Assembly (NCBI RefSeq): GCF_030758415.1
Contig: NZ_CP132334.1
Location: 1,488,001-1,552,000, forward strand
DNA: 64,000 nucleotides
Origin: Parvularcula sp. IMCC14364
GTDB lineage: Bacteria > Pseudomonadota > Alphaproteobacteria > Caulobacterales > Parvularculaceae
Direction of reading: 5' to 3'
A program made the translations under genes and the position numbers. This document shows, in pieces, positions 39,278-51,676 of this stretch (the first letter of the stretch is position 1; each line of letters starts with the position of its first letter). Below the pieces are notes generated by a model that was not told the origin of the DNA, did not search any database, and saw nothing but the letters and a program-made list of their open reading frames with translations.

Positions 39278-39852
39278 TATACTGCCGCATTCAGGAAATT
39301 ACGCACCAGAGTAACGCCATGCTGCGTTGCGATGCTCTCCGGGTGAAACTGTAACCCAAAAACAGGTTTTCCCTTCACTTTGAGCGCCATAATTTCATTG
39401 TCATCTTCCGACTCAGCGGTGACTTCAATATCTTCCGGCAGGCTCTGCCTGTTTACAGCGAGAGAGTGATAGCGGGTTGCCTCAAAAGGAGAGCGGATTT
39501 CCTCAAATATCCCGGTTTCCGTGTGGCGCATCCTGCTTGTTTTGCCGTGCATGAGATTTGGTGCTCTCACAATCTCACCGCCACATGCCTGCGCGATCGA
39601 CTGATGTCCAAGGCAAACCCCCAGTAAGGGGAAGGATTTATCTATAGCCGTTCTGGCAACTTCCAGGCAGATGCCTGCCTTGTCAGGTGTGCAGGGGCCT
39701 GGTGACAAGACAATGGCCTGCGCCCCAGATGAAAAAACATCATCAGGGCTAATCGAGTCGTTCCGGTATACAACAATATCGGGCTCTATCTCGCCAATCA
39801 GATGCACGAGATTGTAGGTAAAACTGTCGTAATTATCGATGACAAGAATCAT
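39277..39852 (-). CDS. trpG: Anthranilate synthase glutamine amidotransferase subunit
   Basis: 191 residues from the ATG at 39852, with GGAG seven bases upstream; the open frame extends to 40086 but that part overlaps the divergent deacetylase gene and is not TrpG-like. M-I-L-V-I-D-N-Y-D-S-F-T-Y-N-L. Catalytic Cys in G-V-C-L-G-H-Q-S-I, and His-Glu in F-H-P-E-S-I. It supplies ammonia to TrpE, whose gene is separated by an opposite-strand gene. Confidence 0.96.
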   Translation of the reverse strand: MILVIDNYDSFTYNLVHLIGEIEPDIVVYRNDSISPDDVFSSGAQAIVLSPGPCTPDKAGICLEVARTAIDKSFPLLGVCLGHQSIAQACGGEIVRAPNLMHGKTSRMRHTETGIFEEIRSPFEATRYHSLAVNRQSLPEDIEVTAESEDDNEIMALKVKGKPVFGLQFHPESIATQHGVTLVRNFLNAAV

Positions 39853-39899
39853 GAAAAACTCCAAGAGAGTTTCATAACGATGATCCGGCGGCACGCAAG

Positions 39900-40895
39900 A
39901 TGCGCGATATTTTTCGATACTACAGAAAACGCGTGCGTGAAGGCGGGAAACTTTACAAACGAACAGTTTACGGCGTAGCCGTATGCCTTGGCACCATCGC
40001 AGGAGCCGTACTGGCGCATTCTTCCGGTTTTGGCGGACAGATACAGGCAACGCCGGGTGAGCAGGCATATATCCTACCGACACCAATTTCGAGCACTGGC
40101 AAGACGTCCCCGATAAATGAGGCTATAGGACCTGTAGCATCCGACAGCCTTCGTCCATTACCAGCAATGCGCGATTTCGGAGGGAGACCAAAAATCGTCA
40201 TCATTTTTGACGATATTGGCCTTGATGCATCTGCATATACGCAGTTGAGCATGTTACCCGGACCACTGACTTTTTCGATACTACCTTACGCGCAGGATGC
40301 TGAGGCACTTGCAGGGGATGCAAAGCGCAAAGGGCACGATGTCTTCCTGCACCTGCCAATGCAGCCTGCCTCAAACGTGACAAATGCTGGACCGGGTGCC
40401 TTGCTGGTCGAAGATTCTCCCAGAGTGATCAGACAGAAGATCGCCAGAAACCTGGACAGCTTTTCGGGATATGCCGGGGTTAATAACCACATGGGCAGCC
40501 TGTTTACACAGGACAGGCAAAAGATGCGTATTGTCCTGTCCGAGATTGATTTGCGTGGGTATTATTTTGTTGATTCCGTCACCAGCGGGCGGACCGTTGC
40601 AGCGACTGTGGCGGCAGAACTCGGTCTCACCATCCTGTCACGCGATGTCTTTCTTGACTCGGACTATACCAATCTCAGCGCCCGTATTGTCCGGGAACGG
40701 TTGGGTGAACTGGAGGCTATCGCACAGAACAGGGGATATGCCATTGCGATTGCCCATCCCTATGACACCACAATAGAGACAATACGCCCATGGCTGGTGT
40801 CGCTTGAAATGCGCGGGTTTGAACTGGTAACCGTCGCCGACCTACTGGAGGATAAAATGCCGCCAGAAACCCTTTCAGCAACGGCGCTGAGATAA
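39900..40895 (+). CDS. Divergent polysaccharide deacetylase family protein
   Basis: 331 residues. One N-terminal membrane anchor or signal (about residues 22-45), a Pro/Ser-rich linker, then a Polysacc_deac_2 (YibQ-like) domain from about 100. Landmarks are I-V-I-I-F-D-D-I-G-L-D, D-V-F-L-H-L-P-M-Q-P, N-N-H-M-G-S and I-A-I-A-H-P-Y. Family knowledge: periplasmic, often beside envelope proteases or division genes; the substrate is unsettled. It is inserted opposite to the tryptophan genes, between trpE and trpG, with a 47-base divergent gap to trpG. Confidence 0.85.
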   Translation: MRDIFRYYRKRVREGGKLYKRTVYGVAVCLGTIAGAVLAHSSGFGGQIQATPGEQAYILPTPISSTGKTSPINEAIGPVASDSLRPLPAMRDFGGRPKIVIIFDDIGLDASAYTQLSMLPGPLTFSILPYAQDAEALAGDAKRKGHDVFLHLPMQPASNVTNAGPGALLVEDSPRVIRQKIARNLDSFSGYAGVNNHMGSLFTQDRQKMRIVLSEIDLRGYYFVDSVTSGRTVAATVAAELGLTILSRDVFLDSDYTNLSARIVRERLGELEAIAQNRGYAIAIAHPYDTTIETIRPWLVSLEMRGFELVTVADLLEDKMPPETLSATALR

Positions 40896-40913
40896 GCAGA
40901 GCGGCGAGCCTGT

Positions 40914-42437
40914 TTAGTGACCCGTGGCTGTGAGGGCCGCTTTCATCAAGGCACCCGCTTTGTTTCTGCACTCTTCATTTTCTGCTGCGGGATCTGAATC
41001 AGCGACAATGCCTGCGCCGGCCTGAACATGCATCGTGCCGTCTTTTATGACGGCCGTGCGCAAGGCAATGCAGGTATCCAGATTGCCTTCGGCTGAAAAG
41101 TAACCAATGCAACCGGCGTAAGGACCACGACGATCTTTCTCCAATTCAGCAATAATTTCCATGGCACGTATCTTCGGCGCACCTGAAACCGTGCCGGCAG
41201 GAAATCCTGCCATCAGGGCGTCAACTTCATGCATGTCTGCTGCAAGTTCTCCAGTCACATGGGAGACAATATGCATCACGTGACTATATCGCTCGATGCC
41301 GAACTTCTCCGTCACTTCAACACTGCCAAGTTTTGCAGCGCGTCCAACATCGTTTCGCCCCAGATCAAGCAGCATGAGATGCTCGGCAAGCTCTTTTGGA
41401 TCAGCGAGTAATTCTGTTTCGTAACGCTGATCTTCCTCTGGCTGATCACCTCTGGAGTGCGTGCCCGCAATGGGCCTTATATGTACTTTGTTATCGCGTA
41501 CGCGCACGAGAATTTCAGGGCTTGAGCCGACCAGCGTACAGTTATCGAAATTGAGATAAAACAGGAAGGGTGAGGGATTGTGACGCCTTAACGCCCGATA
41601 CAATGTGAACGGATCAGCCTCAAAAGAGGCAGAATAGCGCTGGCTCAATACAACCTGAAAAATATCCCCTGCGCGGATGTAACTCTTGCTCCGCTCAACC
41701 ATCTCGTAGAATTCGGCTTCCGTGAGATTGGAGGTGAAAACCGGTTTCACCCCTGCCGGACTCGGGTTGCTCACGGGCAATGAGCCGTTTGTCAGCGCAG
41801 CGACGGTAGTCTCCAGCCTGTCACAGGCATCCGCATACGCATCATCAGATTTCTGGCCAGCTGACGGGCGCACTGGTGTGATCAGTGTAACTTCACGCAG
41901 TACTACATCAAAAACGGCAATTATCGTGGGGCGGATGAAAAGGGCATCATCAAGATCGAGATTGTTGTCTGCATTGTCTGGTAACTTTTCCAGTTGATTG
42001 ACAACATCATAGCCAAAATAGCCAAACACACCTGCAAACATCGGGGGGAGTTGGTGCGCGATCTCCGGAGGCAGATCAATTTGCGATTCCGCCAGTAATG
42101 CTTTCAGGCTTGACAGGAACGGGCGATCCTCCTGCTCGGATACGGCCTGATTATCGGCATCATATCGCACACGTTTGACGGCGCCGTCACGAAACTGCCA
42201 GACAAGGTCCGGCTGCAGGCCAATGATAGAGTAACGCCCTAAAGCTTCACCGCCCTCTACAGATTCAAGCAGAAAGGCATTCTTCCGGTTGCCGGCAATT
42301 TTGAGATAGGCAGAAACGGGTGTGTCGGTGTCATTGACGAGTTTGCGCCATACCACTTGTGGTTTGCCGCTATCAAAAGTCTCCGCAAAAACGTCTTGCG
42401 CAGGCAGGGGCGTTTTGAAACCGTCCTGTCCAGTCAT
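40914..42437 (-). CDS. trpE: Anthranilate synthase component I
   Basis: 507 residues. The N-terminal regulatory domain contains L-L-E-S-V-E-G-G near residue 54, the Trp feedback site region. The chorismate domain has R-P-I-A-G-T-H-S-R-G, D-L-G-R-N-D-V-G-R and F-P-A-G-T-V-S-G-A-P-K-I-R-A. It makes anthranilate with TrpG. Its start overlaps the ppiD stop by one base, so ppiD-trpE form a coupled pair. Confidence 0.97.
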   Translation of the reverse strand: MTGQDGFKTPLPAQDVFAETFDSGKPQVVWRKLVNDTDTPVSAYLKIAGNRKNAFLLESVEGGEALGRYSIIGLQPDLVWQFRDGAVKRVRYDADNQAVSEQEDRPFLSSLKALLAESQIDLPPEIAHQLPPMFAGVFGYFGYDVVNQLEKLPDNADNNLDLDDALFIRPTIIAVFDVVLREVTLITPVRPSAGQKSDDAYADACDRLETTVAALTNGSLPVSNPSPAGVKPVFTSNLTEAEFYEMVERSKSYIRAGDIFQVVLSQRYSASFEADPFTLYRALRRHNPSPFLFYLNFDNCTLVGSSPEILVRVRDNKVHIRPIAGTHSRGDQPEEDQRYETELLADPKELAEHLMLLDLGRNDVGRAAKLGSVEVTEKFGIERYSHVMHIVSHVTGELAADMHEVDALMAGFPAGTVSGAPKIRAMEIIAELEKDRRGPYAGCIGYFSAEGNLDTCIALRTAVIKDGTMHVQAGAGIVADSDPAAENEECRNKAGALMKAALTATGH

Positions 42438-44329
42438 TACTCCTGACCTGAATTAAAGACCTGTGCTATTCTGGTATCATTCTGTTTGATGCCGATATCA
42501 TCCTGCAACGCCCGGACATAAGCCTCAGATAGTTCCTGCGTGAGAACCTGACCTGCGTTAGCCTGATAAATCTGTGACAGGAATTCCGCCTGGGCCAGTG
42601 GAGGGAAACTGGCATCGACGACATTGGCAACATACGCTGATTGTCCATCAGCGCTATCACCGGTAACAGCTTCGCTCAAGTCGGCCCTGAAAAGTTCATC
42701 TATAAAGGATGGCGGAAAAATCGCTGCGGCATCCTGCAATCCAACGGTTAGCGTATTGATCTCAAGACCTTCTGCATCGGCGATTGTCGTCAGTGTTTCG
42801 CCAGCGCCAAGACGCGCCACGATATCACTCTGTTTACTGTCGATCAATGCAGCCTGTTTTTCAGCGCGCCAGCCTCGTCGCACATCTTCCTGAACGGTTT
42901 CAAATGATTGCAGGGCAGGGGGGACGACTTCCTGAAGGGTGACGGCGAAATATCCGTTATCATCATCCAGTGGCAGGATTTCGGACTCTTCCCCTTCACG
43001 AAGGGCAAAAGCCTCCGCCAGCGCTTCGACAGGCAGATCGTTCAAAATAGCTCCTTCCGACGTCAGGAGATTACGGTCTACAGGACCGAAAGTCTGTACA
43101 GACGCATCTGGAACCTCAGCCATGGCATCTGCCAGCACGGCGCCTTCATCTCTTGCTGTTTCAATAATCTCTATTGCATCAAGCAAGGAGCGCGTTGTTT
43201 CTTCCCCCAGCAGTTCAGAAACAAGGACCTCACGCTGCTCTTCAAATGTACTTTCCTGTCCTTCTGTGATCGAGATGACCCTGGCCACAATATGATTGCC
43301 GAACAAATCCGAGATCGGGCCAATAATATCATTCTGCTCGGCCTCAAATACAGCCGACGCGACGGCCGCATCAGCGAGGTCACCCTCAGTAACGTCAGTG
43401 TAAGTTACAGAGTCGAGTGTGAAAGATTGCTCCTGCGCGAGTTCACTGACATCAGCACCCGTTTGGAGACGAGCAATCGCGGCAAGCGCTTCGCTTTCGC
43501 TAGCATAAGGAATCTGGACGATGGTGCGTGTCTCCGGCACATCAAGCCGCGCCTTTCGCAACTCAAAGAGTTTACGAATATCTTCTTCGGATACCGTCAG
43601 GTCACCCTGAAAGTTTTCCCTTGTCAGTAATACCAGTTCAAAAACCCGATATTCAGGCTCCGTATATTTGACAGTGTTGGCCTGATAATAGGCTCTCAGC
43701 TCTTCCTCGGAAGGGTCAGCAGAGAAGGGTGTGTTTTCAGGGTTCAGTGTCAGGTATTCTAATGAACGGGACTCAGCAATACGCAGAAGACTGGCTTCAA
43801 CAAATCCTGCAGGCGCCTGCATTGGTGACGCAATCGAATCAAAAAGCTGCCCACGGATCAAGTCAGTACGTACATCTTCCCTGAACTCGGTGATAGAGAC
43901 ATTATTCCGCTGCAACAGATTTTGCAGCACGACCTGGTCGAACTGTCCTGTTGCCGGATTTCTCAACCCTTCGAGGGACTGAAGAAATTCAGCCACCATT
44001 TCGTTACTTGATGTCAGTTTGAGGTTACGGGCTTCTTCGTTCACGGCAGCGCGCGCCTTCATGGTGTCCAGCACTTCAGTCACCAGACCAGCATTGATCG
44101 CTTCTTCTCTTGTCAGCGGTTGTCCTGACTGTCTGCGGATATCCAACTGGCGGTCAAATTCCCGCTGGATGTCAACGGTACTGAAATTGGTATCACCAAC
44201 TTCCAAGGCAGGGCTTTGCGCAAAATTACGCAGGTCCGGAATCCCGAAGAGACCGAAAGCCAGAACCAGCAGGGCAATGATAAACCATGCCACTACACCT
44301 TTAAGAGCGCCGCGAAACTGCGTCAGCAT
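42437..44329 (-). CDS. ppiD: Peptidyl-prolyl isomerase / chaperone PpiD-like
   Basis: 630 residues. One membrane helix (residues 12-30) anchors a periplasmic SurA_N-type domain (about 35-200), a parvulin-like rotamase region (about 240-390) and a further C-terminal chaperone domain. Family role: folding of newly exported proteins near the Sec translocon. Position upstream of trpE and divergent from tpiA is the usual alphaproteobacterial arrangement. The rotamase part is only loosely parvulin-like, so catalytic activity is uncertain. Confidence 0.88.
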   Translation of the reverse strand: MLTQFRGALKGVVAWFIIALLVLAFGLFGIPDLRNFAQSPALEVGDTNFSTVDIQREFDRQLDIRRQSGQPLTREEAINAGLVTEVLDTMKARAAVNEEARNLKLTSSNEMVAEFLQSLEGLRNPATGQFDQVVLQNLLQRNNVSITEFREDVRTDLIRGQLFDSIASPMQAPAGFVEASLLRIAESRSLEYLTLNPENTPFSADPSEEELRAYYQANTVKYTEPEYRVFELVLLTRENFQGDLTVSEEDIRKLFELRKARLDVPETRTIVQIPYASESEALAAIARLQTGADVSELAQEQSFTLDSVTYTDVTEGDLADAAVASAVFEAEQNDIIGPISDLFGNHIVARVISITEGQESTFEEQREVLVSELLGEETTRSLLDAIEIIETARDEGAVLADAMAEVPDASVQTFGPVDRNLLTSEGAILNDLPVEALAEAFALREGEESEILPLDDDNGYFAVTLQEVVPPALQSFETVQEDVRRGWRAEKQAALIDSKQSDIVARLGAGETLTTIADAEGLEINTLTVGLQDAAAIFPPSFIDELFRADLSEAVTGDSADGQSAYVANVVDASFPPLAQAEFLSQIYQANAGQVLTQELSEAYVRALQDDIGIKQNDTRIAQVFNSGQE

Positions 44330-44466
44330 GAGAAACTCCAGATTGTCTATAACTCGGCTTTGAGCGATACGGCATCGTGGCTGATCTTGGCAAGGGACTT
44401 GTGTTTCCTTGGCGCTTTCAGCAGAACGCTTTCACGAAAAAAAAATAAAAGAAACGGGAGACCAAT

Positions 44467-45177
44467 ATGCGCCACCTGATAGCCGGAAACTGGAAAATGA
44501 ACGGCCTCAAGTCTTCTCTTGGCGAAGTGACCAGGCTGAAAGAGCTTCTGGCGGCCAACACAGCCAACGCTGACGTCCTGATCTGTCCTCCCTTCACGTT
44601 AATCAGCGACCTTGCCAAAGAGGCAAACGGCACTACCATCATGTGCGGCGCGCAGGATTGTCATACCGCTGTGTCAGGCGCGCATACAGGGGATGTAAGT
44701 GCTGAAATGCTCAAGGAGGCGGGGGCAATGTTTATCATCGTTGGCCATTCTGAACGCCGTGCAGATCATGGCGAAACCACCGCACTGGTAAAGCAGAAGG
44801 CAGAGGCTGCACAAGACGCAGCCCTGACACCCATCATTTGTGTCGGTGAAACCAGAGAAGAACGGGAACTGGGTAATGCTGCCGCGGTTGTGTCTGCCCA
44901 GCTTTCAGGCTCACTCCCGGAAGACACAAATTATGTCGTTGCCTATGAGCCAGTATGGGCGATCGGTACGGGGCTGGTGCCAAGCCTTGATGACATCCGT
45001 GAAATCCATGCGCTTGTCCGGGAAAAAACGACGCCTGACACGCGGCTTCTATACGGGGGCTCTGTCAAACCCGCCAATGCAGCAGAAATTCTGGCCATCG
45101 AGAATGTGAACGGCGCGTTGGTTGGCGGCGCAAGCCTGAAAGCAGATGATTTCTACGGGATCATTCAGGCCGTTTGA
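44467..45177 (+). CDS. tpiA: Triosephosphate isomerase
   Basis: 236 residues, slightly short for the family (about 250). Catalytic Lys in N-W-K-M-N, His in G-H-S-E-R-R and Glu in A-Y-E-P-V-W-A-I-G-T-G. Phosphate loop L-Y-G-G-S-V-K. Interconverts DHAP and GAP. Preceded by GGGAGA; divergent from ppiD. Confidence 0.97.
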   Translation: MRHLIAGNWKMNGLKSSLGEVTRLKELLAANTANADVLICPPFTLISDLAKEANGTTIMCGAQDCHTAVSGAHTGDVSAEMLKEAGAMFIIVGHSERRADHGETTALVKQKAEAAQDAALTPIICVGETREERELGNAAAVVSAQLSGSLPEDTNYVVAYEPVWAIGTGLVPSLDDIREIHALVREKTTPDTRLLYGGSVKPANAAEILAIENVNGALVGGASLKADDFYGIIQAV

Positions 45178-45206
45178 TGCAGAATACACGCAGGCCTTAA
45201 GCTCAT

Positions 45207-46148
45207 ATGATCATTGCGCTTTTTCTGATCCTGATCTTCGCAGGACTGCTCATACATGGCTTTGCTTATGTCAATGATGTACAGCGCCGTTATCACCCAA
45301 CCGGCAAGTTCCTGACCGTTGACGGGATAAGATTGCATTATCTCGACCTGAATTCCGAGGCTGAGGGAGATCCCTTGCTGCTTATTCATGGGGCCAGTTC
45401 AAGTCTCATGGATATGAAGCTTGCTCTGGGAGACCTGGCACAAACGCACCGCTTGATACTTGTCGATCGTCCGGGATGCGGCTTTTCTGATTACAGCCAG
45501 GAGGTGAGCGATCTGGCGTTTCAGGCACAGTTGCTCGATGGTCTGCTTCAACAGCTTGGCATAGAGAAAGCTGTTGTCATTGCCCAAAGTCTTGGAACGG
45601 CGATCGCGCTTTCCATGGCGTTCAATCATCGCTCACGGCTCTCGGGTCTCTTGTTGCTGGCCCCGGTCAGCCACAGATGGCCCGGCGGTGTAGATTGGTA
45701 TAACCATTGCGCCGTGATGCCAATTCTGGGTCATTTTTTCCGATATGCGGTCATGCCTTTTTACAGCCGCTTGAATGCCAGCAAGGTTACCAGAGATGCT
45801 TTCTGGCCAAACACAATGCCTGAAAATTACACCGAAAAAGCGCAAATTCCGCTGGTTTTTCGACCTCGGACATTCAAAGCAAATGCGGAAACACTCATCA
45901 GGCTTTATCCGCAGATTGCCCGTATGGAGGCGCAATATGAAACCCTGTCGCTTCCTTTAAGGATGCTCGCCGGGACGCATGATGCGGTTGTTCTGTCCAC
46001 CATTCACGGGATGTCGTTGAGGAACAAGGTTCCTGGCGCGACCCTCAGATATGTCTCTGGTGTTGGACATCCCCTGCATCATTTCTGCCGGAAAGAAATT
46101 CGCGAGGAGCTGGCCGAACTTGAAAAAGCAATCTCTGCCGATGCATAG
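45207..46148 (+). CDS. Membrane-anchored alpha/beta hydrolase
   Basis: 313 residues. An N-terminal membrane segment (2-20) anchors an alpha/beta hydrolase domain. Oxyanion loop L-L-I-H-G-A-S-S-S near residue 58. The nucleophile elbow is I-A-Q-S-L-G-T, where the first glycine of G-x-S-x-G is replaced by alanine. Asp in G-T-H-D-A-V and His in G-V-G-H-P-L-H complete the triad. Substrate unknown. It sits between tpiA and secG and may share their transcript. Confidence 0.85.
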   Translation: MIIALFLILIFAGLLIHGFAYVNDVQRRYHPTGKFLTVDGIRLHYLDLNSEAEGDPLLLIHGASSSLMDMKLALGDLAQTHRLILVDRPGCGFSDYSQEVSDLAFQAQLLDGLLQQLGIEKAVVIAQSLGTAIALSMAFNHRSRLSGLLLLAPVSHRWPGGVDWYNHCAVMPILGHFFRYAVMPFYSRLNASKVTRDAFWPNTMPENYTEKAQIPLVFRPRTFKANAETLIRLYPQIARMEAQYETLSLPLRMLAGTHDAVVLSTIHGMSLRNKVPGATLRYVSGVGHPLHHFCRKEIREELAELEKAISADA

Positions 46149-46230
46149 CGAACAGAGGCTTGGCAAGCAGGTTGTGTTTGACTATATGCAGTCCTCTTGG
46201 GGCCGACAGAGCCGCTAATAGAGATTTTCA

Positions 46231-46707
46231 ATGTTTACGATTTTCCTTGTTTTACAGGTATTTATAGTCATCGCGCTGATCGCGCTTGTCCTGCTGCAAA
46301 AATCCGATGGTGGCGCACTTGGTATCGGCGGTGGCAGCGGCGGCGGATTGATGAGTGGTCGCGGAGCAGCCAACACGCTGACGCGCGCGACCTCCATTCT
46401 GGGCGCCATTTTCATGCTCAATTCTCTGGGCCTTGGCATTTATGCGCCAAAAGGTGTGGACCAGGCCGAGATTGCGCGTGAACTGACCGGTGACGACAAT
46501 TCGCTTCTCGCACCTGACGATGGCAACATCACTGCGGGTGACCTTCTGGAAGGTTTCGGCGTTGAAACTGATGCGACCAATGAAGCCGTCTCTGATGATC
46601 TGCTCAGTCTGCCTGTGACACCTGATGCGACAGACAGTGAGGGGGCTGATAGATCATCGCCTGCACCTGAGGGTGAATCCGACGACGACAGTTCTGATCC
46701 ACAATAA
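46231..46707 (+). CDS. secG: Preprotein translocase subunit SecG
   Basis: 158 residues. Two membrane helices (about 2-22 and 52-72) flank the Gly-rich cytosolic loop (G-G-G-S-G-G-G-L-M-S-G-R-G-A-A-N). A long acidic Ser/Asp/Glu tail follows, common in alphaproteobacteria. It is a SecYEG channel accessory subunit. It lies between tpiA and pyrG as in relatives. Confidence 0.93.
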   Translation: MFTIFLVLQVFIVIALIALVLLQKSDGGALGIGGGSGGGLMSGRGAANTLTRATSILGAIFMLNSLGLGIYAPKGVDQAEIARELTGDDNSLLAPDDGNITAGDLLEGFGVETDATNEAVSDDLLSLPVTPDATDSEGADRSSPAPEGESDDDSSDPQ

Positions 46708-46719
46708 TTTTTTGCCTGA

Positions 46720-48402
<1,683 letters not shown>

Positions 48403-48412
48403 CGACGGCTGC

Positions 48413-48886
48413 CTAAACGGCGCTGTCTCTTGATGTTCGGTCAACATGCAGCGCGGGTTTCAGATCCAGCTGATCGATTGCGTAAAGCCGGAAAGGGGCC
48501 TTCTGCTCTGCTGTCAGCAGATTGTATGCGCCACCACTGGAAAGGCGTGCACGTGCCTTTTCAGCCTGACTCTTTGCCTGCCACTCCGCACGTCTTGACG
48601 CCCTTATCTGATCTCGGGTTGGTGCTTCACCATCTCGATATTTGCGCCCCTGATTCGTGACGATGCGGTTTTGCTGCACATCAGACAGCTCATTCTGAAA
48701 AAAATCTTCTGCCAGCAGGTCGACCATTTTTCTCTGCTCGGGGGCCAGCCGTGACCAGATTGTACCGACCTGCGAGAAGGGGCTAACAGACTGTTCTGGT
48801 GACTGGGCAATGGCCTGCCCTGAGAAGGAAACACACAGACTGAAACCTATCGCGCATCCTGCGGCGAACGCTTTACTTAACGACAT
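48413..48886 (-). CDS. Predicted secreted protein, unknown function
   Basis: 157 residues from the ATG at 48886, which has GGAG six bases upstream (a longer frame starts at 48922). Signal peptide with cleavage near A-I-A-Q-S. The mature part is helical and charged, with R-R-A-E-W-Q-A-K-S-Q-A-E-K-A-R-A-R-L near the middle. No family recognised. It faces pyrG tail to tail, where relatives often have kdsA. Confidence 0.6.
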   Translation of the reverse strand: MSLSKAFAAGCAIGFSLCVSFSGQAIAQSPEQSVSPFSQVGTIWSRLAPEQRKMVDLLAEDFFQNELSDVQQNRIVTNQGRKYRDGEAPTRDQIRASRRAEWQAKSQAEKARARLSSGGAYNLLTAEQKAPFRLYAIDQLDLKPALHVDRTSRDSAV

Positions 48887-49088
48887 ACACAACTCCGTTA
48901 CACCGACAGATGTAACAGCCACGGGTTGAAGCCCGTTGAAGCGAAATGTTGCAATTATAAAGGTTGCGATTAACCAAGCAGGATTGCCCGCTAACCATTT
49001 TATTTCCTTGCCAAGCAGACACTGAATGGGTATGTGCTGCCGTTCAAATCAGGTTGTATGATTATCAACAGAATTCGACGAGGCACTC

Positions 49089-49268
49089 ATGGCTGTCCCT
49101 AAGAGTAAGATCACCCGCTCCAAGCGTGGTATGCGACGTTCGCACGATAAACTGTCCCCAGCAGCGTATATTGAGGACAAAAAATCAGGCAATCTTCGCC
49201 GCAATCATCACATAGACCTCAAGTCTGGTGAGTATAACGGTCGGCAGGTTACAGAGCCGCGCGACTAG
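49089..49268 (+). CDS. rpmF: 50S ribosomal protein L32
   Basis: 59 residues. [20 protein letters not shown] at the N-terminus and [14 protein letters not shown] at the C-terminus are diagnostic of L32. It is the Cys-free alphaproteobacterial form. GAGG lies six bases before the ATG. Stands alone; a hairpin follows at 49310. Confidence 0.95.
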   Translation: MAVPKSKITRSKRGMRRSHDKLSPAAYIEDKKSGNLRRNHHIDLKSGEYNGRQVTEPRD

Positions 49269-49309
49269 TCTGTCAGGCTGACACTTCATTGTGTGAATAA
49301 TGTTCAGGT

Positions 49310-49330
49310 CGAAACCGATAGAGGGTTTCG
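49310..49330 (+). terminator. Hairpin downstream of rpmF
   Basis: CGAAACC and GGTTTCG form a perfect seven-pair stem with a seven-base loop. It is followed by a T-rich but interrupted tract, so termination may be partial. Confidence 0.45.
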
Positions 49331-49400
49331 GCCTTGCCTTGTTTTGGCCATTTCCTGCTGGCACCTTCCCCAATAATCTTCGTTGTTAACGGTTTTCTGC

Positions 49401-49416
49401 CGGTTAAAGTTAACCG
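49401..49416. promoter_or_regulatory. Palindrome upstream of the Cys-rich lipoprotein gene
   Basis: CGGTTAA and TTAACCG form a perfect inverted repeat with a two-base spacer, 32 bases upstream of the gene start. A similar half site, GTTAACGG, lies at 49385-49392. Looks like an operator; the regulator is unknown. Confidence 0.4.
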
Positions 49417-49447
49417 AGCCGGGTGGCGTCAGAAAAAAGGATGAATA

Positions 49448-50155
49448 ATGGCTGACAAGATTCTTCTTCAAAACAGTACATTTGTGAAATCAGGCCTGAA
49501 AGTGCTTCTGCTGGCGGGACTGGCTCTAGGGATTTCTGCCTGCGTGACCACTGAAGACCGATATTCCAGACTTTACGACGCCTGTGACGCGCGGGCGAAT
49601 GTCTGCTTCAGCCAGTGCAGTGGTTATTCCCTGTCTCAAGGACGAGACCAGTGCCAGCGTGATTGCGCTGTAGAAGCCGACAGATGCTTCGCCGATATCA
49701 GCGCACTGGCGGCCAGTGAGTCTGCTTATTATGCGAGCCGCAGCAGCTTTTATGGCCGCTATGGCGCATGGTATCCCGGCAGAGGCTATCAGTACGGACC
49801 GCATGGATATCCCTATGGTTATGGCCGATACGGATATGGCGGCTACTCGCGTGGGGGATATTCCAACAATGATAATGGCCGCCCTTCGGATAATTCCAGC
49901 GAGTATCCGCTGACGGAGACGCGCCGGAGCGACGGCAAGCCCAATGTACAGCGTCAGAAGCCATTGCCTGGCTCTGGTGGCACAAGGCCTTCTGCAGCAC
50001 CATCACGCCCGACCGGGAAGCCCAACACGGGTAAACCGGCCCTGCCACCGAAAACGCCCAAACCTGCGCCGCCGGTTAAGCCCTCAACGCCAAAACCGGC
50101 CACGCCCAAGCCATCAGGCCAGCGTAAACCGATCAAGGAAATTGAGCGCGACTAA
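49448..50155 (+). CDS. Lipoprotein with Cys-rich head, Tyr/Gly and Pro-rich tails
   Basis: 235 residues. Lipobox L-G-I-S-A-C near residue 32. The first 50 mature residues hold six further cysteines in C-D-A-R-A-N-V-C, C-S-G-Y and C-Q-R-D-C patterns. Residues about 95-140 are Tyr/Gly-rich (Y-G-R-Y-G-Y-G-G-Y), then a Pro/Lys/Thr-rich tail (P-K-P-A-P-P-V-K-P). No family recognised. The layout suggests a disulfide-bonded head with a flexible, perhaps wall-spanning tail. Intrinsic terminator follows. Confidence 0.75.
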   Translation: MADKILLQNSTFVKSGLKVLLLAGLALGISACVTTEDRYSRLYDACDARANVCFSQCSGYSLSQGRDQCQRDCAVEADRCFADISALAASESAYYASRSSFYGRYGAWYPGRGYQYGPHGYPYGYGRYGYGGYSRGGYSNNDNGRPSDNSSEYPLTETRRSDGKPNVQRQKPLPGSGGTRPSAAPSRPTGKPNTGKPALPPKTPKPAPPVKPSTPKPATPKPSGQRKPIKEIERD

Positions 50156-50185
50156 ATCGACGATGCCGGCATATTTCAGTTGTTG

Positions 50186-50213
50186 CAACGCCGCCCACAG
50201 GGGCGGCGTTTTG
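50186..50213 (+). terminator. Rho-independent terminator
   Basis: AACGCCGCC pairs with GGCGGCGTT, ending in TTTT. It separates the lipoprotein gene from eno. Confidence 0.85.
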
Positions 50214-50244
50214 CATCTTGCGAACAGCTTCGGCTAGGGCCTAG

Positions 50245-51561
<1,317 letters not shown>

Positions 51562-51676
51562 TGCCAGGACGGTAACAGGTTTAGCCGGTCAATAATTTGC
51601 GACAATATAAATTGTGCGCCTCTTTGGTGCTGGCAATTCGCCGCGCACGAAAGCCTCGATGCCATTGAATGTTGTT

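Noticed and set aside
39853-40086. N-terminal extension of trpG to 40086
   Set aside because: The added residues are unlike TrpG, overlap the divergent deacetylase gene, and a good ribosome site supports 39852.
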